From Bin80 sp965215475 (GTDB lineage: Bacteria; Bacteroidota; Rhodothermia; Rhodothermales; Bin80): a DNA stretch of 64,000 nt. Every line of letters starts with the position of its first letter. Position 1 is the first letter of the stretch. Below the pieces are notes generated by a model. That model was not told the origin of the DNA and made no database searches. It was given only the letters and a program-made list of their open reading frames with translations. Made by a program: the position numbers and the translations under genes. Positions 9,477-19,100 of the stretch are shown in pieces. The stretch is taken from contig OZ244061.1 in assembly GCA_965215475.1 (NCBI GenBank), positions 1,054,001 to 1,118,000 on the forward strand, written 5' to 3'.

Positions 9477-10500
9477 CTAATCACTTGCAGCCCAAGTTCG
9501 ATATCCCGTGCAGAATGCTGCAAATGTCCTACCGTCCTCAAAAGTATGATAAACCCTGTGTGTGAGATCTAATCCTAAATCAACAAATTCATCATTCCGA
9601 GCTCTCTCAAGGGTTTTTCGGATCTCCTCAGCATTATACTTGGTCCATGACTTAACCTCATATACAAAACTTTCATTCTCCCTTCTGTAAGAAAATGTGC
9701 CTTCCATCTCTAATTCCCCAACTCTGTGAAGCCTCCAACGTCTGAGGAATCTCCAGTTTCTTATCTTCTGGCTTTCTAGTTCAGCTCCGATGGATCTGTG
9801 GATAAACCAGTTAATTATCCATATACTACCTTTTATACGATATCTATATTTATCTCCACTTCTCCCGTGAGCAAAGGATGCGTAGCATTCACCACGTCCC
9901 ATAGCATCTATTTTTTTACTCGGATTCACTGGTAACCTAACATCCCTGTCTATCTTGTACTTCACCAAAAAAGTCGTACTAGAGAGAGTAGATTGACTTC
10001 CTCCCAGCACTTTGTACCCATTTTTTGAGTCTGATTTCATAGGAATCGAGACATTATCAATATGCGTACCGTACACATAATCCCTCGTCACTTGATAAAT
10101 TGTATCAGCGATCTGGACCATTCCGTCTTGATTCAACAGGGTTTCAAAGACAGGATCTTCAACAACACGGTCAATCCCCAAACTGTCGTCATCTGAATAA
10201 AGGGATTGACTGATAAGTTCGTCAAATTCTGTACGTAAAGAACGAAATGGAGGGAGATTTGGTCTCAAATTCATCAAGACTACCATCTTCTTGATTACGA
10301 ATCAAATAGTCAGCAACTGCATCAAAATCCGACTCAGTTTTAAAGTGCAGCATTCCATTCTTGACCTGTATCGCTAATGGAATTTCTGGTAAAGCATGCG
10401 CTGATTTGTCCTCAAACAGAGAATCAACTTCCACCATATTGTCACATCCTATTAAAAGCAAAAATCCTATGGTAGCACTTAAAAATTTGATCTTATCCAT
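9477..10500 (-). pseudogene. Hypothetical lipoprotein gene split by a frameshift
   Basis: The first frame starts at 10500 with MDKIKFLSATIGFLLLIGC, a lipoprotein signal with Cys at residue 19, and runs to a stop at 10222. The next frame (9477 to about 10286) continues with FRSLRTEFDELI, then DPVFETLLNQDGMVQIADTIY and a 270-residue body ending in a natural stop. Neither half is complete alone: the second has no signal and the first stops after 92 residues. The order of lipobox, charged segment, LRT.FDEL and DPVF.TLLN resembles hypothetical Bacteroidota lipoproteins I have seen as one chain. A single +1 shift between about 10235 and 10275 would join them. It may be a real mutation or a sequencing error. 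Function unknown. Confidence 0.6.
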
Positions 10501-10645
10501 TGTTATTTCCCAGTTATAACGTCCACGAATATAATGTATTAGATCTATTCTATCTATGCAGACTTGGCTTTTGGGAAACTATGTGATGCACCATACTTCT
10601 CAATAAGAACCCTAATATTATCCTCTCCGAGATACAGATACAAAA

Positions 10646-12913
10646 TCACCGGACGCGCGTAAAATGACCCACATGGACGGATGGATGGCCAGGGGATTGA
10701 ACGGTCACACGATATAGATAGAGGCCCGCAGAAAGATGAGACCCATCCAGCGCAATCTTCTGTTCCCAGCCGGCGTTCATATTCACTGATGGTACCATCA
10801 TCACGCGCCGCCCCATGACGTCCATGACCTCCACCTGAATTGGGGCAGGCTGAGGAAGATCCATCACCAGATATGTTGTATGTTGGAATGGGTTCGGATA
10901 GTTGGTTCGCAAGGCGAACTGCTCTGGCAGGGCTTCGTGCTCCGTAGCAACCGAAGAATAGACTTCGATACTAAACTTCAAGCTATCCTGAGTATCATTC
11001 ACATCCGTGGCCTTGTACGTCATCTGTACGGGAGGAGTGATTTGCGTCGGAGTTCCGCTGATGGTCTGGATAGAGGAATCGTAACTGAGCCCAAGAGGAA
11101 GATCAAAAAGGGTGAGGGTATATTCTATCGGAGGAGCACCCCCCGCCACCTCCGGTAACCTTAGTGGGGAAATCGGGAGCCCGACAGGATACGACTGATC
11201 GCTCACTTCACGGGAAAACGATACCACGCTACATCTATCCCCATCCACAGTTCCAATCGTGCCCAACCAGTCTTGAAATTCTGGATCCGAAGGGGAACAC
11301 AAACCTGAATTTGAATCAAATCGCAGAATATCAAGATTTTTGAGTTGCACAAAACTCTTAGGTAATGCGCCTATAAGCTGGTTCAATCGAAGATTAAGAG
11401 ACTCCAGATTGCTGAGATTTCCAAGCTCAGACGGAACTTCTCCAGTCAGTTGATTCATCGCAAGACCGAGCCTTCCTAGGTTTCTCAGATTCCCTAGTTC
11501 GGAGGGAATCGTTCCGGTCAGGTTATTTCTCCCCAAAATTAGTGATTGCAAATTCCTGAGGTTGCCGAGTTCCGTCGGAATTGGACCGGTCAGGTCATTC
11601 CTCAATAAACTCAGGGATTCCAGGTTGACCAAATTCCCGAGTTCGGAAGGGATGGGGCCCGTCAAACTCCCCGACAAGATCAGACGTTCTCTCAGGTTGA
11701 CCAAATTCCCGAGTTCGGAAGGGATGGGGCCCGTCAAACTCCCACTTAGACGCAGGGATTGCAGATTGACCAAATCCCCGAGTTCCGGTGGAATTGGGCC
11801 GGTCAGGTCATTCCCCACTAAATCAAGGGATCGCAGGTTGACCAAATTCCCGAGCTCCGGCGGGATAGAGCCGGTTATCGTCCCGATTGGCTGTCCATAG
11901 ACCATGTCTATGTCGAGTAAATTGGTCAGCTTTCCGATTTCCGGCGGAAGTCCCTCCGGAAACGAGATGCCCAGAAAATAAAGCTCCTCCAGGGGGATCT
12001 TTCCCAGTAAAATAATATCCGCCCGCGTCAAGGGCATACGAAACACCCACAGTTTTTTCAACTGGTTCAGATTGGCGAGTTCTGGCGGAATGGAGCCCGT
12101 TATTTCAGTCCAGCCAATATACAGAACCGATAAGTTGGAAAGATTGCCGATTTCCGGGGGAATCGGGCCCGTTAATGGATTGCTGTGCAGAGATAGAACA
12201 CCCAACTGCTCCATCGTAGTAAGTTCAACCGGAAACGTGCCGATCAGTTGATTATCGTCTAGTGCCAGAGTTCTCAACTGTTGGAGATCCGCCATTTCTG
12301 GGGGAATCGGGCCACTTAGTTCATTTCGACCCAGAAACAATACGCCCAATTGATCCAGCGTGGTGAGTTCCAGGGGAATGGGACCACTCAACTGATTGCC
12401 CGCCAAGTCCAGAAAGGTGAGCTTTTTCAGCTGACCCACCTCCGGGGGAATCCTCCCCGTCAACTGATTGTCATATAAAATTAAGTGTGTCAACTCTTCC
12501 AGATCACCAAGTTCAGGGGGCAACGATCCCGTCAGGTTGTTTTTCGGAAGAATGATTCGAGTCAACACTTCATTCGAAAAGGTGAGCCCGCACCACGAAT
12601 ACAGATCGAAAATACTCCCCGGCTCCTTCGTGATGTCCCACTCCGAGTTTGTAGGACAAAGCTCGTAACTCCAGTCCTCCCCGTTGGTGGCTTCATAAAA
12701 AATTTTCAGCGTTTCAAATAGAGACTCTAAATCCGTATCGCTGGTATGGAGCTCAGATACGCCTTGCGCATGTATCCCCGAACGTTCCTCTGAAAAATGA
12801 GGCGTTTTCGTGTCGGGAAGCAGAGATGCAAACAAAAAGAGAATAATCATAAACATGTTCAGCATTGGAAATAAGTGAGATGAGCACACGATCCTATGCT
12901 CAAGATTGAACAT
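10646..12913 (-). CDS. Leucine-rich-repeat surface protein with T9SS sorting domain
   Basis: A 755-residue protein. The hydrophobic segment MLNMFMIILFLFASLL (residues 17-32) is the signal peptide; ATG 12865 at residue 17 is a plausible alternative start. A cap with paired Cys (residues about 65-110) precedes about 17 plant-type LRRs of consensus LTGPIPPELGNLVNL, then an end cap with NSGLCSPSDPEF. A putative Ig/cadherin-like domain follows (VSFSREVSDQSYPVGLPI to IEVYSS). The last 85 residues, from NYPNPFQHTTYLVMDLP to GLYLYRV, match a T9SS type A sorting domain, so the protein is probably exported through the outer membrane and attached to the surface or released. LRRs suggest protein or glycan binding. 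It lies 95 bases downstream of the arylsulfotransferase-like gene on the same strand. Confidence 0.88.
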   Translation of the reverse strand: MFNLEHRIVCSSHLFPMLNMFMIILFLFASLLPDTKTPHFSEERSGIHAQGVSELHTSDTDLESLFETLKIFYEATNGEDWSYELCPTNSEWDITKEPGSIFDLYSWCGLTFSNEVLTRIILPKNNLTGSLPPELGDLEELTHLILYDNQLTGRIPPEVGQLKKLTFLDLAGNQLSGPIPLELTTLDQLGVLFLGRNELSGPIPPEMADLQQLRTLALDDNQLIGTFPVELTTMEQLGVLSLHSNPLTGPIPPEIGNLSNLSVLYIGWTEITGSIPPELANLNQLKKLWVFRMPLTRADIILLGKIPLEELYFLGISFPEGLPPEIGKLTNLLDIDMVYGQPIGTITGSIPPELGNLVNLRSLDLVGNDLTGPIPPELGDLVNLQSLRLSGSLTGPIPSELGNLVNLRERLILSGSLTGPIPSELGNLVNLESLSLLRNDLTGPIPTELGNLRNLQSLILGRNNLTGTIPSELGNLRNLGRLGLAMNQLTGEVPSELGNLSNLESLNLRLNQLIGALPKSFVQLKNLDILRFDSNSGLCSPSDPEFQDWLGTIGTVDGDRCSVVSFSREVSDQSYPVGLPISPLRLPEVAGGAPPIEYTLTLFDLPLGLSYDSSIQTISGTPTQITPPVQMTYKATDVNDTQDSLKFSIEVYSSVATEHEALPEQFALRTNYPNPFQHTTYLVMDLPQPAPIQVEVMDVMGRRVMMVPSVNMNAGWEQKIALDGSHLSAGLYLYRVTVQSPGHPSVHVGHFTRVR
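11621..11743. repeat. 72-bp direct repeat inside the LRR gene
   Basis: A 51-base stretch starting CAGGTTGACC at 11621 recurs without mismatch at 11693, a period of 72 bases, i.e. exactly one 24-residue LRR. Other LRRs in the gene match only at protein level, so this is a recent unit duplication and a likely site of repeat-number change by slippage or recombination. Confidence 0.85.
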
Positions 12914-13008
12914 GGAACCAGAAGAAAAGCGGGAACGATGGATCTACGGAACCGAATCGCACGAGACGGCAACCACCTATGGTTTCTTGGAGGGAAGAGC
13001 ATCGTTCC

Positions 13009-14682
13009 TTATCGATGTGGATATAGGGGCAGACGTTCGATGCGATCAAATATGTGGTAATAGGAGAAGACATCATCATTACGCAGGACCGCCTCGTAGA
13101 CGACCTTCTTCGTCATGTAATCAATCTCAATCATTTTCCCATTGAGTCCATTTTCGATCTTTGTAATACCTGGCATGAAAGCAACCGTCTTCTCCTCTGG
13201 ATGGTAATCCACATCGGATACAGCTCCAGCATAGGTGGCCTGGCCACGTTCCCGGCCATATTCCCATACCTGCTGAATCGTCATGGCCTCCTCATCAATT
13301 CGATATTCCACCGCCCGACTATAACGCCCGGACAAATAATTATAATTTCGTCTGTTCCCATTATCAAATAAAAACAGAGTTCCCTGTGGAGTTAACTTGG
13401 GGGCATGTTGAAACCATGTCCATGAGAAGTCGGGGTGATTACTATGCCCTGTAACAACACGCAGATCTGTAATCGGTCTCCCCTTTGCATCCAGGGGGTG
13501 CAAAAGTTTGGTCTTTAAGTCCGTCCCATCCCCAGCATGATTCCAGCCTCGATGCGGGGCCAGGACCCAAATCACTTCATTCTCACGCGTGAGCTTTACG
13601 GTCCCTTGATGACGCCCCGATACGATGATCGCATCCTGCTCCTCATCATAGGCCAGACCATTTCCATGAAACCAGTCTATGGGATTGGTACTCCATATGA
13701 GCCGACGGACATCCAGTGATTCTCTCAGATCCCATTCCGTCACGATGATTCCGGTTTCTCGGTCAAGTTCCAGAACATAATCCTGATTGGTAGAGATACC
13801 ATATTTCGTTGCGAGACCTAATAAATTTCCGCTGGGAAGTTCAATCAGGTTATGGTGAAGCTCGTACCCCGGCAAAGACCATTCCTGGATCACTCTCCCC
13901 AACAGATCCATCTCGATCAAGAAGCGCCCGCTGCTTAGGTCATTAAAGTAGAGGTTGCCGTTTTGAAATCGCTCCACGGCAATACCGTAGAACAAGCGAT
14001 TTAGGGTCGGATGGGTATTCATATTGACATACCACCGAATGTGTCCGTATTGATCAAACATGAAGGGGGTTCTTGGGAATTCACCACGATGCATGAGTCC
14101 ACCGAAAGAAACAAGGTTCATCCCCGATTTTTTTTGACCAGTATTGACGACAACCTCAATGGTTGGGAGTTCTGGGATGAGTGGTGGCGTCTCCACCCTT
14201 CGGATCTCCTGTCCCAGGAACTGGTTCCCACGGTCATAGAATCGAATCCGCAAGGTATTACGATGTGATGCGTAGAGACCAAGGACCGGAAGCGTAAACG
14301 ACGACGCGATTTCTTCAAAGCGGTGAACCAGATGTTCCTCCCCCTCATAAGGACTCACGATTTCCAGTTCCACCTGAACCGGGTGTGTGGTTTCCAGTCT
14401 GAGCTCTGCGGCAAGTGGGGTATAGCCTGTTGGATTCAGGACCAGAGTATCCCGCGTGATCAAATGCCCAAGTCCGTTTGCCTTCAAGTTTCGGCGCTCT
14501 CCCGTGATTGCATGTTCCCTCTCGGCAGAACGCTCAATCGTTCCCAGATCTGTGAGACCACTGTCACAGCCAAGCAGGAAGAAAACGGCAAGCACCGCTA
14601 GAAAAATGGGGGGGGGGGCAATTTCATGTGACGATTCTGCATGTTCCCGAGCAATCCGAATCATGGAGATCCTGGCCTTCAT
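13009..14682 (-). CDS. Arylsulfate sulfotransferase (AssT)-like lipoprotein
   Basis: About 557 residues from ATG 14682; ATGs at 14721 and 14664 are alternatives. The N-terminal part holds the signal FLAVLAVFFLLGC with a lipobox Cys, a beta-sandwich-like segment (to residue about 180), then a propeller-type domain with the hallmark segments of arylsulfotransferases: ELHHNLIELPSGNLL, DWFHGNGLAYDEEQDAIIVS followed by GRHQGTVKL, FQHAPKLTPQGTLFLFDNG and AVEYRIDEE. In E. coli AssT the equivalent His and Arg residues transfer sulfate from a phenolic sulfate through a sulfo-histidine; matching His/Arg positions are seen here but activity is not proven. A run of 11 C residues in the signal-peptide region (14608-14618) encodes a Pro triplet and probably makes expression phase-variable. 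The frame is currently open. Confidence 0.78.
   Translation of the reverse strand: MKARISMIRIAREHAESSHEIAPPPIFLAVLAVFFLLGCDSGLTDLGTIERSAEREHAITGERRNLKANGLGHLITRDTLVLNPTGYTPLAAELRLETTHPVQVELEIVSPYEGEEHLVHRFEEIASSFTLPVLGLYASHRNTLRIRFYDRGNQFLGQEIRRVETPPLIPELPTIEVVVNTGQKKSGMNLVSFGGLMHRGEFPRTPFMFDQYGHIRWYVNMNTHPTLNRLFYGIAVERFQNGNLYFNDLSSGRFLIEMDLLGRVIQEWSLPGYELHHNLIELPSGNLLGLATKYGISTNQDYVLELDRETGIIVTEWDLRESLDVRRLIWSTNPIDWFHGNGLAYDEEQDAIIVSGRHQGTVKLTRENEVIWVLAPHRGWNHAGDGTDLKTKLLHPLDAKGRPITDLRVVTGHSNHPDFSWTWFQHAPKLTPQGTLFLFDNGNRRNYNYLSGRYSRAVEYRIDEEAMTIQQVWEYGRERGQATYAGAVSDVDYHPEEKTVAFMPGITKIENGLNGKMIEIDYMTKKVVYEAVLRNDDVFSYYHIFDRIERLPLYPHR
14608..14618. repeat. 11-nt homopolymer (C11 on coding strand) in the AssT-like gene
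   Basis: Eleven consecutive G on the plus strand, read as GCC CCC CCC CCC on the coding strand, between all candidate start codons and the lipobox. Gain or loss of one base would shift the frame before the mature protein. Confidence 0.85.
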
Positions 14683-15001
14683 GACCCCCAAACGGGCGAG
14701 ATACAAGCAATCAAGGATCATTTTGACCGAGCGAGGAATACAGATCGTCTAAAGATACGAAACCCTTCTTAAGATCACATCTTTTGCCCAGTACAATCCA
14801 CGCACCTCGGAAAGATCCCGCAAATTTAAACATGGGTACATACCTTCTGTTACATCGAACATGCTTCTCGTAAGGAATCATTCCACGAAGATCTTTCTTG
14901 GGGTAATGTCTTAGCCAGTTGACCGAGGATATACTTTTCTCGGATCTAGTGAAATCCGCATCGTGATGGCATCGATGGCTATGGAATCCACGATTTCTCA
15001 T

Positions 15002-15655
15002 CTATGAGTGAACCCGTACAAACCGCCCCGCATGCGTGAAAATGCCCTCTGGAGCATCCACCATCAGGCGATACAGATAGATCCCTTGGGGAAGGGGTAG
15101 ATTACGTAGAGAGAGTTCACGACCCCAGCCCGCCGATACTTTCACCGGTGATCGTAGTGACACGCGCCGACCTGTTACATCCAAGACTTCAACCGATACA
15201 CTAGCAGTCCAAGGAAGATCAAATCGCAGAGTCGTTGAAGTCCGTACCGGATTCGGATAGTTGCCCCGGGCCATGAACTCGATCGGGAGCGGGCCTTCTT
15301 GTTCCGTCAAGACGGCAGAGGTACAATTTGGATCCGCATATATATAATCAATCCCTCCCAGCCATCTCTGAAACTCGTCGTCGGATGGGGCGCATAGACC
15401 CGAGTTTCCCCGAAAATCAAACCCCTCAAGGGTTAGCTGGAGCAAACTCCGTGGAAGTTGACCCGAAAGCTGGTTCATGCCCAACGAGAGCGACTCCAAG
15501 TCCGACAAGTTGCCCAGCTCAGGAGGGAGCAAACCGGAAAGTTGATTGCCGTACAGATTCAATTCCTTCAAGTTGGCCAAGGCTCCTAGCTGAGAAGGAA
15601 TCGGACCCGTAAGCTGGTTCACGCCCAACCACAGCGAGGTTAAGGAGACATCCAC
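15002..15655 (-). pseudogene. 5'-truncated LRR protein with T9SS sorting domain
   Basis: A 217-residue frame from GTG 15655 with only about three LRRs (LWLGVNQLTGPIPSQLG, LYGNQLSGLLPPELG and one more), the same end cap as the larger LRR gene (NSGLCAPSDDEF), and a complete T9SS type A sorting domain starting ARGNYPNPVRTSTTL. There is no signal peptide; extending the frame upstream gives about 15 unremarkable codons and then a TGA. The normal architecture is signal, Cys cap, many LRRs, end cap and sorting domain, so the 5' part has been lost. Without a Sec signal the product could not reach T9SS. It may act as a recombination donor for the intact LRR gene. Confidence 0.7.
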
Positions 15656-16147
15656 AAAGTGCGTATCTGGCAGAATTGCATACGACCTCGATCATACATG
15701 CTTTATGGAATGATCAGGTGCTCCCACTAACTCAGTTTCACTTGTCAAGTTAAGGTTTGTGGAGTGATTTCCTACAAAGTATCTGCTTCATGGATGTTCG
15801 GCAACCGGGTGTATTTTCAGATGAAAGAACGCACCGAATGAGATGAAAAAGGACTACAAGACTGTAGATTCATCAAAATAGAAGATGATGGTCAAATGGG
15901 ACCCAAACTCCCACTGATTTTACACCCCCTTCTCTACACGAGTAAAGATGCCTTCATCTTTTGAACTATATCTCAGAAGATGAGGATATCCTTCGGGGTA
16001 CATCACACATCAAGGCCCCATTTCGATAATTTAACATACACTATCACTTGATTTCTATTAATCTCTATCAGTCTGTCAAATCAGATATAAGAAGATGATC
16101 TTTTGTCTCGTGCAGTTTAAAAGATGGAGAACATAAAATACTCTGCT
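15656..16147. other. Non-coding stretch with no recognised feature
   Basis: About 490 bases between the truncated LRR gene and the stop of the giant T9SS protein. I see no sustained coding frame, RNA gene or strong terminator. It could be the deleted 5' region of the truncated LRR gene turned to non-coding sequence. Confidence 0.5.
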
Positions 16148-19100
16148 TTACTTCACCAGCGTCATACGACCCGACTTCACAAACCTGCTCTCCGCTCCTG
16201 TCGCAATCATCCGGTACAAATACGTCCCCGAGGCAAGACTCACCGCATTCAGCTCCATGCTCCGGTTCGCCCCCGCCTCAAACTCCTGCGCCGGCAGCGT
16301 CATCACTTCACGACCCAACATGTCCACAATCTGAAGACTCACACGAGCCGACTCCGGTAGATCAAACTGGATCCGCGTCGAAGGATTGAACGGGTTCGGA
16401 TAGTTCCCATGCAAGGTGAACTCCGTCGGAAGCTCCTCCGCTTCGGCAACACTCGTCACATTGAAGTGCGCCACACGCTCCCCATTCACATCCACTCCGT
16501 AGACCTCCAAGCTTGCCGCCTGCTTGGACAGGTTCAAGATCAAAGCCTCGCCCTGACGACCCGCCAGATCCAACTGGAAGACCGCAACCTCCGCGTTGTT
16601 GTCCGCCGTGGTGACCTGCAAGTTCACAAAGTCCGGCTCCAACTGCAAATACCGCGTCGTCTTGTTGAACGCAAGCTGCCGCGTCAAAACCCGATCCAAC
16701 TGGTTACTGTTGGACGGATCCAACACATTCACGTTCACCGCCGGTGCATCGCCCGAGCCATGAACCAAGATTGCCTCCACCATCGTGCTCGCACTGGATT
16801 TCAGGCGGGTTTCAATCGTGTTCACCTTAAGGTTGCTCAACATGCCGTGCGCGATGACCGCATAGCTCTTGTTTGCCCCCAACGAAGGCAGGGTCACATC
16901 CGGGATCTGCTGCTCTGTAGGAGCACCCACTAACTGGAGCTGCACCTCATGGGATCCTGCGCTAAGCTTCGTATAGCCCGTCGCAGTCTGGAACCGCATG
17001 TTAGAATGAAGCAGCGCCCCATCCAGAGATACATTCACCGGTGCAGGTAAGTCTGCGTTATGAATGATCTGAACCTCCGCCAAGCCCCCCGTAATTTCCG
17101 GGCGGTGAATGGGGTTCTCAATCCCATTCGCTGCCACGCCCAAAATCGCACATGTGCCAATCTCCACCGTCTCCTGCGTCAAATTCAGAACGCCATTCAC
17201 ATATCCGTTTTCCGCAAACGATTCGTCGCCATTTCCGGTGACGGAGGTTCCCGCCAATTTTGCATTCCCCCACTTACAATCCCACTGCACCATGCGGATT
17301 CCCGCCTGATCAAATACGTTCACCAGTCCGCCCGCCGCAATCCGAATATGAGGATGCACATCCAACTCGTCTTTGAACTCCACTTTCCAGAAGACATCCG
17401 CATATACATCCAGCGTTAACGCCCCTCCTGAGGTGACGATATTGTCGGCAGGCCAGGATGGCGTTGCCCCGTCGGGAACCGTAATCGGCGTCACCGTCGC
17501 CGGCATCGCTTCCGTTAAATCATCCTCCAGTTGCAGAATCAGCGGACGATAATGCGCCTCCTCTTCCTCTCCACTAGTCCCCCCCACCGGGAACAGGTAC
17601 CCACCGCTCAATTCCGCCGTCCCCCCAGAAATCCCATCCTTCACATGACGAGAAACCCCCGCCGAGGCATGCGTGCGACGAGTGCCTCCTGTGATCACTC
17701 TGTCACAATTCTCACCCGTATCACAGTTGGTCACGGCATTGTTGCGCCCACGGAGATCCTCTTCAATGTTCGGGTTCTTCAACGTCCAGGTATACTGATC
17801 GCTGTGGATGATTCCTTTACTCAGGGTCAGAGTTGCAGATTCAGCCTGAGATACATGGCTTGCCAGCACAATACCAGCACCGTTAATGGTCACATTACCC
17901 AAATCTCTTGGACCAGATGATATCATCTGCTTCTCTTTTCCAACAAACTCAATATTTGGATGTCTACCATCCGTTTTCTTCTTATCCTTGTCCAAATCAA
18001 AGTTGAAATCTCCATGGACATTGGTAATAGACTTATCCATTCCATAGAAAAAGGCGGCGGAATCCACACGATAGTTTCCCATCACCGTCATGGGGACAGG
18101 ATCTCCAATGGTCCATGATAATCCAGAGGGCGGTGCTGGATCATAATATGTGTTTTCAGGATGCGGTTTCCCAGCACCAAGATGAAAATCACCGTCTATT
18201 TTCAGAAATCGATCAGACTCAGAGTGAAAACTGGCCGCTTGCGAATCAAATTGAAGTGACCCTGTTTCACGAATGGTCAGGTTTCCCTTGAGATGAACCT
18301 GACTCTGAAAGGTAAGGATTGCAGATTCAATCTCAACATCTTTAGTGATTCTTAAATGTGGAGTATTCCAAAAACGAACCCATCCATTTTGTGCCGATAA
18401 CTTATCTATATGCAGACTGTCTACAAGCGTGGTCACTCCCTTGTTTGATACTGTGTGGTTTTGGATGAATACAATTCCCTCTACATTTCTCTTATTTGAG
18501 GTACTGACAGGAGACAGGTTCGGAGTTGCCGTCCCGTCAAACGTTAGCGTATCAATGTGGGGAATAAACTGAACACTGTTAAATTTACTTCCCGAGGTCA
18601 CATTAAGGTTACCTTTGAATGGTTGCTTGGCCTCACTGTTGAGCGCAGAAAATGCCGTAGATGGCATCCCATTTTCCCCCGCTGGAGATATCAGTCCATC
18701 CTGTTTTTTCGTAAGTGGCGGACCTAAGTGCAACGTTCCACCTTCTCCCAGATCAATCATTCCCTTTTTCCCTCTGATGTAAACTTCTGAAGTTAAGTCA
18801 ACATAATGTCCATCTTCATCCGTACGTCCCAACGAATAAATATCTCCTCCTTCGGTTTTTACGGTTCCATAGACGGTCATTCGATCATGCACACGTATCG
18901 TGTCCGCTCGCAAGAGAGCCTCTTCACAAACATCTAAACGAGCACGAGTTGATTGGCAATCACGTCTGCTCCAAGAAGTATTCTGAATCTTGAAGTCAGT
19001 GCCAACCGTTAGGGTTCCATTCACATGAAATTGTCCCATCACGCGTAACCGACCTGGTAATTTTCTGGATTCATCAGATGTAATCACAGACTTGTCATGA

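Noticed and set aside
14711..15001. 96-codon minus-strand frame upstream of the AssT-like gene
   Set aside because: Cys/His/Arg-rich composition without domain, signal or start context; looks like chance reading of leader sequence.
16409..16933. 174-codon plus-strand frame antisense to the giant T9SS gene
   Set aside because: Arg/His/Gln-rich shadow of the GC-rich C-terminal coding region.
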